A stretch of DNA of 64,000 nt, taken from positions 1 through 64,000 of the forward strand of contig NZ_VWSF01000006.1 of the NCBI RefSeq assembly GCF_008629685.1. Direction: 5' to 3'. The translations under genes and the position numbers were made by a program. Below the pieces are notes generated by a model. The model was not told the origin of the DNA. It saw only the letters and a program-made list of their open reading frames with translations, and searched no databases. Position 1 is the first letter of the stretch; every line of letters begins with the position of its first letter. The stretch comes from Adhaeribacter rhizoryzae (GTDB lineage Bacteria > Bacteroidota > Bacteroidia > Cytophagales > Hymenobacteraceae). Below, one piece after another: positions 8,514 through 16,553 of the stretch.

Positions 8514-9288
8514 GTTGCGCGGCTTTTACAAATATTTCGGATGCGGCCACCCGGTTAACTAAAAAATGAAAGTAGGCCTGGCGGTATTCTTCCGCGGTTG
8601 CAAACGGCGAATCGCCGGTTAACCAAGCGTCGGGAATAAGGGAAACAATGGCTTGGATGCGTTCGAGGCTTAATATTTGCCGGAATTCAGCATCAACCAG
8701 TTCGAGTTCAGAAGCCTGGGGTAGCAACACGTGGTCTTTTATTTGGGCAAATGGCCGGCGGGCTTGTTCTTCCAATTCGGGCCACGAATGATGAAAGTAA
8801 AACGCTGCGCCGTGGTCAATCAGCCATAATTCTTTGTGCCACATGAGCATGTTGGTGTTGCGGGGCGTGCGGTCTACGTTGGTAATGAGGCAATCGAGCC
8901 AAACAATTTGGGAAGCCAGCCGGGCATCAACGGTATTTACCAAAGAGTCGAAGGTAATAGCGCCCGAAAGATAATGCACGGCCAGGTTCAGGCCTTCGCT
9001 GGCCCGGAGTAAATCCTGAATTTCTTCGTCGGGTTCAGTGCGGCCAAAAGCTTCGTCGAGGTAAGCAAAAACTATTTCGGGTACCCGTAAACCCAAAGCA
9101 CGGGCTAGTTCGCCGGCTACCAGTTCAGCAATTAAAGCTTTTTCGCCTTGGCCGGCTCCCCGGAACTTTAAGGCGTACAAAAAATCATCGTCGGCCTCCA
9201 CAATGGCCGGCAGCGAGCCGCCTTCCCGCAAAGGCGTTACGTACCGCGTTACCTGCACCGTTCTTAACTCGGGTGAGTTATTAATCAT
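8491..9288 (-). CDS. HipA-like kinase family protein
   Basis: A 265-residue protein with the stripped-down HipA kinase fold (HipA_2 type). Seen are a beta-strand lysine in YALKFRG (Lys41), a conserved helix glutamate (EL.AGELA), the catalytic loop NVDRTPRNTN (Asp139, Asn144) and the metal-binding IDHG (Asp158), which replaces DFG. It lacks the long N-terminal domain of classical HipA, and no HipB-like antitoxin HTH gene is adjacent; DUF3037 takes that place. A serine/threonine kinase activity is expected from the motifs. The target is unknown, and a toxin role should not be assumed. Confidence 0.8.
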   Translation of the reverse strand: MINNSPELRTVQVTRYVTPLREGGSLPAIVEADDDFLYALKFRGAGQGEKALIAELVAGELARALGLRVPEIVFAYLDEAFGRTEPDEEIQDLLRASEGLNLAVHYLSGAITFDSLVNTVDARLASQIVWLDCLITNVDRTPRNTNMLMWHKELWLIDHGAAFYFHHSWPELEEQARRPFAQIKDHVLLPQASELELVDAEFRQILSLERIQAIVSLIPDAWLTGDSPFATAEEYRQAYFHFLVNRVAASEIFVKAAQHARKALV

Positions 9289-9501
9289 AATAGAAACCTT
9301 TTCCGGAATTTAGCTTGCCAATGCCCACATAAGCCCAAATTCCCAGCCCAATTCTAATGGGCCGGAGCTTAGTTTAGCAGGGTGCAAATTGCTTAGAATT
9401 TCCGAAGAAAAGTACCACCCGTTTTTTTTTTAGCTTTTATTACTGTACAGTAACCTAAAAAATTTAAGTTGTTATACCAGGACAATGATTAAGGAGTATG
9501 C

Positions 9502-10123
9502 TTAATTCATTTTCTGGTTCTGATTTAGGTTTTTTATATGTTCCAGCAAAATAGCCCAAATGGTAATTAACAGAACCGGCGTGAAAATTATGATATACTT
9601 TGTCTCGAAATCTGTTTGAATAATTATGGTTAGATGAATAGCTGTAAATATTAATATTAAAATAGCTGCCTTTATTTTAGATGATTTTAGTTCTCTAAAA
9701 TCTTTGGCCGCCGGATTGTAAATGCGTAACTGCTGTGAAATCTGCTCGGCAAGCCGGAAAAATGCTTCGTTTTCTTCTGCTAAAATCACCGCTTTAGCGG
9801 CGTTTACTTTTATTACTAATCGTTTGGTGTTGCTGTTGGACGAAAACTGATCTATTCTTTACCATTGAATACTTTCCCAGGCGATAAAAGGATAATGAGG
9901 CAATAGGATGCCTTGCGCATTTAAATAAACCTTGCCAGGTTTTCGGTAGAAAGCAAAAGCCACCGCTGTAACTATGCTCGCACACAGGAATATTCCGATT
10001 AATTGGACGGCCGTTTTAGCCAGGTAAGTGGGAAAAGAATACCAAATATAAGTATAAAGGTCAAGCTTGCTTTTGGATAGTTTTACTGGCCAGTTTGAGG
10101 GAATATTCTGTTGGGGTGTCCAT
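9502..10123 (-). pseudogene. Disrupted PH-like membrane protein gene
   Basis: Read on the minus strand, ATG at 10123 opens a frame that runs only 20 codons (MDTPTEYSLKLASKTIQKQA) to a TGA. The next frame carries a coherent protein from about 10070: a membrane helix (QLIGIFLCASIVTAVAFAF) and KPGKVYLNAQGILLPHYPFI-AWESIQW. A TAA at 9859-9861 then interrupts it. After that stop the same frame continues uninterrupted as RIDQFSSNSNTKRLVIKV, through the 95-codon frame that opens with ATG at 9789, which has two more membrane helices. The 'lNaqGI...IaWesIqw' pattern resembles bacterial PH-like membrane proteins. At least one frameshift and one nonsense change separate the pieces. The C-terminal piece (9502-9789) might still be translated alone. 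Confidence 0.6.
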
Positions 10124-10171
10124 AATTACTTTATAAACTAAATATTTAGCTTATCTATGGTATTAAAGTCA

Positions 10172-10211
10172 AAATTCAGGTAATTCTTAATATATAGAAC
10201 TACCTGAATTT
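10172..10211 (-). terminator. Terminator after the slipin gene
   Basis: An 11-bp perfect stem AAATTCAGGTA/TACCTGAATTT with an 18-nt AT-rich loop, 30 bp downstream of the minus-strand SPFH gene. It is T-rich on the minus-strand exit side. Confidence 0.55.
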
Positions 10212-10241
10212 GTTTTATGCAGCAACCAACCAAAAATAGTT

Positions 10242-11222
10242 TTACCCAGCCGTATTTCTGGTGCTCTTGGGCAGGCCGTTAGTAGGAGCAAAAGCAGGTT
10301 CTTCTTTCATGCGGTTCATAACAGAGGTAATACTGCCTACTACGCCCGAAATATCGGCTAAGTCGGTGGGAATAATCATGGTGTTGTTGGCTTTAGCCAG
10401 TTTACCAAATTCGTTTAAATATTGCTCGGCTACGCGCAGGTTTACCGCATTCATGCCGCCTTCGGCGTTGATGGCCATGGCAATTTCGCGGATGCCCTGG
10501 GCGGTGGCCGAGGCAATGCGTTCTATTTCGGCAGCGCGGCCTTCCGCTTCGTTTATGCGGCGCTGCTTTTCGCCTTCCGAAACGGCAATCATTTGCGATT
10601 TTTCACCTTCGGCGCGGTTAATGCGGGCTTGCTTATCACCCTCCGATTCGGCAATAATAGCCCGTTTCTCGCGTTCGGCGCGCATTTGTTTTTCCATGGC
10701 ATCGCGAATAGTAGCCGGTGGGTTAATATTTTTTACTTCGTAGCGGGTAACTTTTACTCCCCACGGCTCAGAGGCAATATCTACGGCGTTTACAATAGAA
10801 GCATTAATGGTTTCGCGTTCTTCAAAAGTGCGATCCAGTTCGAGTTTACCTACCACGCTGCGCATGGTGGTTTGGGCAATTTGGATGGCGGCAAAACGGT
10901 AATTATCGATGCCGTAAGAAGATTTAGCCGGATCTACTACCTGTAGGTACAAAATGCCATCTACTTCTACGGCAATATTATCGCGGGTAATACAATTCTG
11001 GGGTGGTACATCTATGGCCTGTTCTTTCAGGGTGTGGCGGTAAACAATTTTATCGATAAACGGAATAAGCACGTGAAAACCTGGTTCCAGGCTGGCGTGG
11101 TATTTACCCAATCGCTCTACAATAAAAACTGAGCGCTGCGGTACTACTTTTAGCGCCGATAAAAAAAGAAATACAATAAATATGGCTAAGCCAATTAATA
11201 TGATAGTGGAAGTCATAAGCAA
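10242..11222 (-). CDS. SPFH/Band 7 protein, slipin (QmcA/paraslipin type)
   Basis: A 326-residue stomatin-like membrane protein. One N-terminal transmembrane helix (residues 3-24) is followed by the SPFH domain (VPQRSVFIVERLGKYHASLEPGFH). Next come the CITRDNIAVEVDGILYLQV core and a long heptad-rich coiled coil with repeated RAEREKRAIIAESEGDKQ-type units (about 170-240). Slipins form ring-like oligomers in lipid microdomains and often regulate membrane proteases. The NfeD gene lies 10 bp upstream in the same operon, the standard partner pairing. The C-terminal tail is short and disordered. Confidence 0.92.
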   Translation of the reverse strand: MLMTSTIILIGLAIFIVFLFLSALKVVPQRSVFIVERLGKYHASLEPGFHVLIPFIDKIVYRHTLKEQAIDVPPQNCITRDNIAVEVDGILYLQVVDPAKSSYGIDNYRFAAIQIAQTTMRSVVGKLELDRTFEERETINASIVNAVDIASEPWGVKVTRYEVKNINPPATIRDAMEKQMRAEREKRAIIAESEGDKQARINRAEGEKSQMIAVSEGEKQRRINEAEGRAAEIERIASATAQGIREIAMAINAEGGMNAVNLRVAEQYLNEFGKLAKANNTMIIPTDLADISGVVGSITSVMNRMKEEPAFAPTNGLPKSTRNTAG

Positions 11223-11232
11223 TAATTTAAGT

Positions 11233-11688
11233 TTAAGCTAAAGGTTGTACTACTAAAACAATGCTGTCTTTGGCAATAATCCGGACGGTTTCGCCAGCGG
11301 TTACCGGCACCTGCGAAATGGCTTTCCAGTTGGTGCCCCGGAACTGCACGCGCCCGCCATTGGGGCCGGGCAAAATAGGTTCGCTTACGGTGCAAGTATG
11401 GCCGATAAATTCCTGGTTCAGTTCATTTGAATTTAAGTAAGGCGTAGCCGGGCTTTTATCTTTTACCAGGAAGCGCCGCAGCACGGCCAAACTAACTAAT
11501 GAACTGATGATGAAAATAGATAACTGACCGTTGAAGCCAAAATCAAAGAGCAGGCAAGCCAGCGCAGTTAGCCAGGCACCCACCCCAAAGAATAATATAA
11601 CAAGGCCGGGCAAAGCCAGCTCGGCCAGCAAAAAGGCCAAACCCACGATAAACCAGAGTATAGCCGGATTTTTTATGAGCTCATCCAT
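11233..11688 (-). CDS. NfeD family membrane protein
   Basis: A 151-residue short-form NfeD protein. Two or three membrane helices occupy residues 8-75 (PAILWFIVGLAFLLAELALP...). A C-terminal OB-fold follows, with the signature VSEPILPGPNGGRVQFRGTN and VRIIAKDSIVLVV. The N-terminal ClpP-like protease domain of long NfeD proteins is absent. It is the first gene of the operon with the slipin gene and is thought to anchor or organise the slipin in the membrane. I see no clear promoter box upstream. Confidence 0.9.
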   Translation of the reverse strand: MDELIKNPAILWFIVGLAFLLAELALPGLVILFFGVGAWLTALACLLFDFGFNGQLSIFIISSLVSLAVLRRFLVKDKSPATPYLNSNELNQEFIGHTCTVSEPILPGPNGGRVQFRGTNWKAISQVPVTAGETVRIIAKDSIVLVVQPLA

Positions 11689-12139
11689 AGCGATTTAATA
11701 AAGTATTAATGGTTAAATCTCAATATACAAAAAATAAATGTTTCTGGCAGCATTTAGCCGTGATAAATACCCCAGAGATACGCAATTGTTAGCGTATTAA
11801 GGTTATTTACAGAACCGTGAAAGTTATTAGTAAAAACAACAGTCTTACAAGCGTGGTGTGTTGTACCGTAAATATTGTGCGATTAAGTTTTGGAAGGAAT
11901 TAATTTCAAAGAGTTATTTTTGAAAAAGCCCAGAAAGGGCGTAAATAATCCGCGATGGGTGCAGCCCATTGTTATAAGGAATATTTAAACAAGCCCTGCA
12001 AGGGCGCAATCCGGATAAGGAGATTTAGGATTGCGCCCTTGCAGGTCTTTTACTTTGTATTTTCCAAATACCCAGGACTGCACCCTGGGCTGGAATATTT
12101 CGCCCATTCAGGGCTTAATAAATATTCTTCGGCCCAATA
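11689..12139. other. Intergenic region carrying a palindromic repeat element
   Basis: These 451 bp lie between the nfeD start and the tilS stop. No coding sequence on either strand is convincing. About 190 bp (11926-12116) are taken up by a two-tier inverted repeat described separately. Confidence 0.6.
11926..12116. repeat. Two-tier palindromic (REP-like) element
   Basis: The outer arms at 11926-11967 and 12075-12116 are both 42 nt and match in about 29 of 42 positions when one is reverse-complemented. The inner arms at 11995-12012 and 12028-12045 are an exact 18-bp inverted repeat (CCTGCAAGGGCGCAATCC) around a 15-nt loop. The words 'gggcttaataaatatt' and 'tgcaccctgggctg' recall dispersed intergenic repeats of Bacteroidota genomes. 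No transposase is adjacent. It may be a REP/BIME-like unit mobilised in trans, and could also act as the tilS transcript end. Confidence 0.7.
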
Positions 12140-13465
12140 TTATTGCTGCACTTCTAATTCCAAAACTTGCTCGGTTTTATCGGTTACTTTAAAACGGTTA
12201 TCCAGGCGGTGGCCAATAATCCAGACAACAGATTTATCGGAGGTAAGTACCATAATCTTAGCTTTTAAATTGACGGGTATTTTTTCGTTTATAAAAAAAT
12301 CGCTGAGTTTCTTTTTGCCGTTCATGCCCAGCGGCACAAACCAATCGCCTTCTTTCCAGGGCCGTATTTTCAGCGGGAATTGCAGCAAATTTAAATCCAG
12401 GGCGGCAATATTTCGGCTACGCGGTATTTTGTAGTTTTCGGCGGGTAGCTGATGTATTTTTAGTTTCAGGCCGTTTTGATCGAAATATTCATCTGCCAAA
12501 TTAATTTCGAAAGAGCCGTAAACCCGCAAATCTTTGGAGGTAATTACCAACTGGTCGCGGTCTTTTACCAGCACGTGCGTCGCCGATTGAAAGGTTTTGC
12601 CCGATATTCCTTCGAAGGTTTCCAGAATAGCGCGGGTGTTTTCGTAATTAAAATTATAATCGCGGAGCAATTCAAAAAGCACCACCGGCAATGCAAGGGC
12701 TTCCCGGAGGGGCGTTAAATTCAGGTAAGTAACGCCTGCTTCCTGGCGCAAAGCTTTTGTTTTTATCTCGTTAATATATGCCAGGTAAATTTGTTCGGCG
12801 CCCTGTATTTTTTCTACAGTTTGGTTTAGGGTGGTTTCTAAGCTGGGGTTAATATTTTTCAGAACCGGTATTACTTCGTGCCGGATAAGGTTGCGCTGGT
12901 ATTTGGTGCTTTCGTTTGAGCTGTCTTCGCGCCAGATGAGCTGGTTCTCGGTTACGTATTCGTAAATATCGTCTTTGGTTAAGCAGAGCAGCGGGCGTAT
13001 TAAATATGCTTTTTTAGCCGCAATGCCGTGCAGGCCAGCAATACCAGTGCCTTTGGTCAGGTTTAATAAGATGGTTTCGGCGGCATCGTTCTGGTGGTGC
13101 GCCGTGGCCACGTAGTTGTAGCCGAGTTGTTGCCTAAGCTGTTCGAACCAATTATAGCGCAAGGTGCGGGCCGCCATCTGGGTCGATATTTTTTCCTGCT
13201 GGGCAAACTCCAGGGTATTAAATTGTTCGCTGTAAAACGGTACGTTGTATTTTTTGGCTAGCTTTTTGACAAATATTTCGTCGGCATCGGATTCTTCGGC
13301 GCGCAGCCCAAAATTGGCGTGGGCCACGCAAAAAGAAATTTTTAGTTTATATAAAATATCGCACAGCACTACCGAGTCGATGCCGCCGCTTACCGTTGCT
13401 ATTATTTTATCTGTTAAAGTAAAAAGCGCGTGTTGTTCGGCGTAGGCTAAAACTTTATTTATCAT
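12140..13465 (-). CDS. tilS: tRNA(Ile)-lysidine synthase TilS
   Basis: A 441-residue enzyme that converts C34 of the CAU anticodon of tRNA-Ile2 to lysidine, needed to read AUA codons. The N-type ATP pyrophosphatase PP-loop SGGIDS lies at 26-31. It is followed by the NFGLR.EESDADE and TAHHQNDAAETILLNLTKGTG motifs of TilS, and a C-terminal TilS-C domain with IRPWKEGDWFVPLGMNGKKKLSDFFINEKIP. I chose the ATG ending at 13465 because it gives the normal N-terminus (MINKVLAYAEQ). A TTG at 13498 would add 11 residues and overlap the divergent gene. It is a single-copy essential gene. Confidence 0.93.
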   Translation of the reverse strand: MINKVLAYAEQHALFTLTDKIIATVSGGIDSVVLCDILYKLKISFCVAHANFGLRAEESDADEIFVKKLAKKYNVPFYSEQFNTLEFAQQEKISTQMAARTLRYNWFEQLRQQLGYNYVATAHHQNDAAETILLNLTKGTGIAGLHGIAAKKAYLIRPLLCLTKDDIYEYVTENQLIWREDSSNESTKYQRNLIRHEVIPVLKNINPSLETTLNQTVEKIQGAEQIYLAYINEIKTKALRQEAGVTYLNLTPLREALALPVVLFELLRDYNFNYENTRAILETFEGISGKTFQSATHVLVKDRDQLVITSKDLRVYGSFEINLADEYFDQNGLKLKIHQLPAENYKIPRSRNIAALDLNLLQFPLKIRPWKEGDWFVPLGMNGKKKLSDFFINEKIPVNLKAKIMVLTSDKSVVWIIGHRLDNRFKVTDKTEQVLELEVQQ

Positions 13466-13486
13466 AGAAATAAGATTGGTATTTTG

Positions 13487-13494
13487 TAATTTTG
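13487..13494 (+). promoter_or_regulatory. Predicted -7 box TAATTTTG of the OstA-like gene
   Basis: It matches the Bacteroidota consensus TAnnTTTG and lies 18 nt before the ATG at 13513, placing the transcription start near 13500. No good -33 TTTG is seen at the usual distance, so this is tentative. Confidence 0.4.
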
Positions 13495-13512
13495 CCAATT
13501 ATTCAGATTTTA

Positions 13513-15183
13513 ATGAAAAGAACCAACGTATTTTTTTCGATTCTTTTTTTACTCTTAACAACCCTAACGGTTAAAGCCCAGGACAAAATAGAAATATTGC
13601 CTGGGGTTGGTTCGTTGCAGCGAGGTGAAAAAAATGGCGTGGAATATTACCGGCTGTTGCAAAATGTGCAGTTAAAGCAAAAAGATACTTACCTGTACTG
13701 CGATTCGGCGCACTTTTACCGCGAACAAAACTACGTTGATATTTTCAGTAATGTGCGCGTGGTGCAAAATACTTTAACTGTTACCAGTACCACGGCTACC
13801 TACAACGGCAACCAACGCATTGCTACTTTTAAAGGCGGCGTTACCCTCCGCGACGAAAACCTGACCCTGACTACGCCTTCGCTCATTTACAACATGGCTA
13901 CCCGCGTAGGGCGTTACACCGAAGGCGGGACTATTGTGGAAACCGAAAATACCTTAACCAGCCGGTCGGGTAATTATAACCTCGATTCCAAACTGCTATC
14001 TTTTAAAGGCAATGTGCACGTGGTAGGCAAAGATGCCGATATTAAATCGGACTCGCTGCAATATAATACGATTAATAAAACCGCGTATTTTGTTACGCTT
14101 ACGCACATTAAAAATGAGCAAGGCAACTTAACGGCGCGCGGCGGTTATTATAATACCGTTACCAAAGAATCGCAGTTTTTAAATTCGCAGGTAGAAACCA
14201 CCGATTATACCATTTCGGGCCAGAAGCTGTTCTACGACCGCACCCGGCAATATTTGCACGCCACCGGCAACGTAAAAATGGTATCGAAAGACCAGAAGAA
14301 TAAAACTGTAATAACGGGGCAGGAGGCAAAACACTGGGAAGCTTTAGGCCGATCTAAAATAACGGGTAGCCCGGTTATGCGCTCCCTGGTTTCCGGCGAT
14401 ACCCTGTATATTTCGGCCGATACGTTGGTTTCGGTTGATAACAAGGACCCCAAAAAGAAAGATTTTCTCTACGCTTATTACGGCGTGCGCATTTTTAAAA
14501 CGGATATGCAAGGCAAATGCGACTCGTTGAGTTATAACCTGACCGACTCGCTGATGATGATGAACGGCGACCCGATATTGTGGAGCAACAACAGCCAGTT
14601 GGTATCTAACAGAATGCACATGCAAATGAAAAACCGTACCATCGACCGTATGTATATGTATGCCGATGCCTTTATTGTGTCGGAAGATTCACTTAAAAAC
14701 TTAAACCAAATAAAAGGTCGCGATATGACAGCGTTTTTCCAGGAAGGCGATATTAGAAGGGTAGACGTAAATGGCAACGGCGAAAGTATTTATTTTGCCT
14801 TGGAAGGCGACTCGGTACTAACCGGCATGAACAAAACCGTTTGCAGCGACATGGTGCTGAAGTTTAAAGATAAAAAACTCCAAACCATTTCTTTCCTGAC
14901 CAATCCCGATGCCAGTTTTATTCCGCCGCACGAATTACAAGAGCCCGATAAACGCCTTAAAGGTTTTAAATGGCGGATAGACGAAAAGCCTACCAAAGCC
15001 CAGGTGTTGGCTAAACGCACCAAAAAATCGGCCAGGCCAGCCAAACCCGTTGTTGTAGCCGAAGAAAGCGATGCGCCGCCTAAAGCCACTAAAAAGGCAG
15101 AGCCACCCCGTAGGAAAGCAAGAAATAATGATAAACCCGCCGCTCCTAAAGTTAATGCCCGGCTCCAGCGGAATAATAATTAA
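13513..15183 (+). CDS. OstA-like (LptA/LptD N-domain) envelope protein
   Basis: A 556-residue exported protein. The signal peptide MKRTNVFFSILFLLL.. is followed by repeated beta-jellyroll OstA units with the typical 'YLYCDSAHFYREQNYVDIF', 'YNGNQRIATFKGGVTLRD' and 'LSFKGNVHVVG' strands through residue 440. A lysine/alanine/proline-rich tail (490-556) is probably disordered. The OstA fold binds lipid A chains during LPS transport, but the C-terminal barrel of LptD is absent, so it resembles a long LptA-like bridge protein. The ATG at 13513 gives the signal peptide; a TTG at 13492 lies too close to the divergent tilS. It heads the bamD-rpoZ-coaBC cluster, as in other Bacteroidota. Confidence 0.85.
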   Translation: MKRTNVFFSILFLLLTTLTVKAQDKIEILPGVGSLQRGEKNGVEYYRLLQNVQLKQKDTYLYCDSAHFYREQNYVDIFSNVRVVQNTLTVTSTTATYNGNQRIATFKGGVTLRDENLTLTTPSLIYNMATRVGRYTEGGTIVETENTLTSRSGNYNLDSKLLSFKGNVHVVGKDADIKSDSLQYNTINKTAYFVTLTHIKNEQGNLTARGGYYNTVTKESQFLNSQVETTDYTISGQKLFYDRTRQYLHATGNVKMVSKDQKNKTVITGQEAKHWEALGRSKITGSPVMRSLVSGDTLYISADTLVSVDNKDPKKKDFLYAYYGVRIFKTDMQGKCDSLSYNLTDSLMMMNGDPILWSNNSQLVSNRMHMQMKNRTIDRMYMYADAFIVSEDSLKNLNQIKGRDMTAFFQEGDIRRVDVNGNGESIYFALEGDSVLTGMNKTVCSDMVLKFKDKKLQTISFLTNPDASFIPPHELQEPDKRLKGFKWRIDEKPTKAQVLAKRTKKSARPAKPVVVAEESDAPPKATKKAEPPRRKARNNDKPAAPKVNARLQRNNN

Positions 15184-15220
15184 GCTTTAACAATAGCAGC
15201 TACCAATGGCCGTTAACTTA

Positions 15221-15252
15221 CTTGTATATGGAAAGAAATTTTCCTAATTTTG
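15221..15252 (+). promoter_or_regulatory. Predicted promoter of bamD
   Basis: A -33 element CTTG (15221-15224) and a -7 element TAATTTTG (15245-15252) are separated by 20 nt, a good match to the Bacteroidota promoter. The predicted start is near 15259, at or next to the bamD ATG (15260), so the transcript would be leaderless or nearly so. Confidence 0.5.
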
Positions 15253-15259
15253 CGCGCGC

Positions 15260-16096
15260 ATGAATTCTTTGTTAAAATCGATACTTCTTTTTTTCGCCGG
15301 CATTATGCTGTTAAGCGCTTGCGGCGATTACAATAAAATACTCAAAAGCAACAACGTAGACCAAAAATACGAAGCTGCGTTAAAATATTTCGAAAAGAAA
15401 GATTATTACCGGGCCGGGGTATTATTGGAAGAAGTTCGTCCGTTGCTGGCCGGTCGGGTAGAAGCCGAGAAAGCGGCTTTTTTATATGCCTATACCCAAT
15501 ACTACGAGCGGCTGTATGCTACTAGCTCCGAATTGTTCCGGAACTTTTTCGATACTTATGGCCGAAGCCCTTTCGCTGAAGAAGGCTTGTTTATGCACGC
15601 CAAATCGCTGTACTATGATTCACCGGATTTTAACCTCGACCAAACCAGTACCCAAACCGCTATTGTAGCCATCCAGGATTTCCTGAACCGCTACCCTGAG
15701 AGCAAGTACGAAGAAGAAGCCACCAAAATGTACGACGAGCTGGCTGCAAAATTAGAGCGCAAAGCTTTTGAAAACGCGAAGCTTTACAGCCAGATGCGCT
15801 ATTACCAGGCTGCGGTAACAGCTTTTTCTACTTTTCAGCGCGAATACCCATCATCGACTTTTAACGAAGAAGCGGCTTATTTGAAAATTGTGGCGCAGTT
15901 TAACCTGGCCGAAGAAAGTGTGCCAGAAAAGCAGCGGGAACGTTATTTCGATACCGTTGGTTTTTATCAGGCGTTCGTCGATAAATATCCGAACAGTAAA
16001 TATTTACGTAGTGCCGAAGGACTTTTTGATAAAAGTACCAAGCAACTGGAGCGCTTAAAAGCCCCCACCAACACGGCTAACGTAGAACAAAAATAA
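15260..16096 (+). CDS. bamD: Outer membrane protein assembly factor BamD
   Basis: A 278-residue lipoprotein of the BAM complex, which inserts beta-barrel proteins into the outer membrane. The lipobox LLSAC puts the lipidated Cys at residue 21. The mature protein is a TPR-like helical solenoid, with YEAALKYFEKKDYYRAGVLLEE as its first repeat and the characteristic FLNRYPESKYEEEA, REYPSSTFNEEA and FVDKYPNSKYLRSA repeats. Length is normal for the family. It lies 76 bp downstream of the OstA-like gene but has its own predicted promoter. Confidence 0.9.
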   Translation: MNSLLKSILLFFAGIMLLSACGDYNKILKSNNVDQKYEAALKYFEKKDYYRAGVLLEEVRPLLAGRVEAEKAAFLYAYTQYYERLYATSSELFRNFFDTYGRSPFAEEGLFMHAKSLYYDSPDFNLDQTSTQTAIVAIQDFLNRYPESKYEEEATKMYDELAAKLERKAFENAKLYSQMRYYQAAVTAFSTFQREYPSSTFNEEAAYLKIVAQFNLAEESVPEKQRERYFDTVGFYQAFVDKYPNSKYLRSAEGLFDKSTKQLERLKAPTNTANVEQK

Positions 16097-16097
16097 A

Positions 16098-16220
16098 TAT
16101 TAGACATTAGATGTTGGATATTAGATATTAGACACTAGATACTAGACATTAGAACTTGTATAAGAAAACTAATCCCTAACAACTAATTACTAACAACTTT
16201 AAACGTAAAACTTACAACTT
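16098..16220. repeat. Short-word repeat arrays between bamD and rpoZ
   Basis: At 16098-16153 the word TTAGACA/TTAGATA/CTAGATA recurs about seven times. At 16167-16198 the words CTAATCC, CTAACAA, CTAATTA and CTAACAA follow each other, and 16201-16220 continues with ACGTAAAACTTACAACTT. The arrays fill nearly the whole 131-bp gap. No protein is encoded. Confidence 0.65.
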
Positions 16221-16227
16221 AATAAAT

Positions 16228-16545
16228 ATGGCACAAGTACCTGCATCTATTGTAACCCGTAACATGGCTGATTTTGCCGACGAAACAGGTAACGTTTACG
16301 AATCGGTAGCTATTATTTCGAAGCGGGCCAACCAGATTTCGGTTAAAATAAAAGAAGAGCTGAACTCGAAATTAGCTGAGTTTGCTACTACCGTAGATAA
16401 CCTGGAAGAAGTTTTCGAAAACCGCGAGCAAATCGAAATATCTAAATATTACGAGCGCATGCCGAAGCCTACTAACCTGGCCGTAGAAGAATTTCTGGAA
16501 GGAAAAGTATTCTACCGGATGCCCGACGAAGAAGAGGCTGAATAA
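16228..16545 (+). CDS. rpoZ: RNA polymerase omega subunit (Bacteroidota type)
   Basis: A 105-residue RpoZ/Rpb6-like protein that supports assembly of RNA polymerase through the beta-prime subunit. The core helix pattern NVYESVAIISKRANQISVKIKEELNSKL corresponds to the omega signature of the AxxxARR type. The C-terminus is acidic and Bacteroidota-specific (YYERMPKPTNLAVEEFLEGKVFYRMPDEEEAE). Position between bamD and coaBC is the standard order. coaC starts 8 nt after its stop. Confidence 0.88.
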   Translation: MAQVPASIVTRNMADFADETGNVYESVAIISKRANQISVKIKEELNSKLAEFATTVDNLEEVFENREQIEISKYYERMPKPTNLAVEEFLEGKVFYRMPDEEEAE

Positions 16546-16553
16546 TTTAGCGC

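Noticed and set aside
9794-9985. 63-codon minus-strand frame
   Set aside because: It is in a different frame from the protein-like reading across 9502-10080 and has no coherent features.
10422-10946. Plus-strand frame of 174 codons over the slipin gene
   Set aside because: It is the mirror of the repetitive, codon-biased coiled-coil region of the SPFH gene and has no domain pattern.
13466-13512. Overlapping TTG starts of tilS and the OstA-like gene
   Set aside because: The TTG starts at 13498 (tilS) and 13492 (OstA-like) would make the divergent genes overlap; the ATG starts give normal N-termini and a signal peptide instead.
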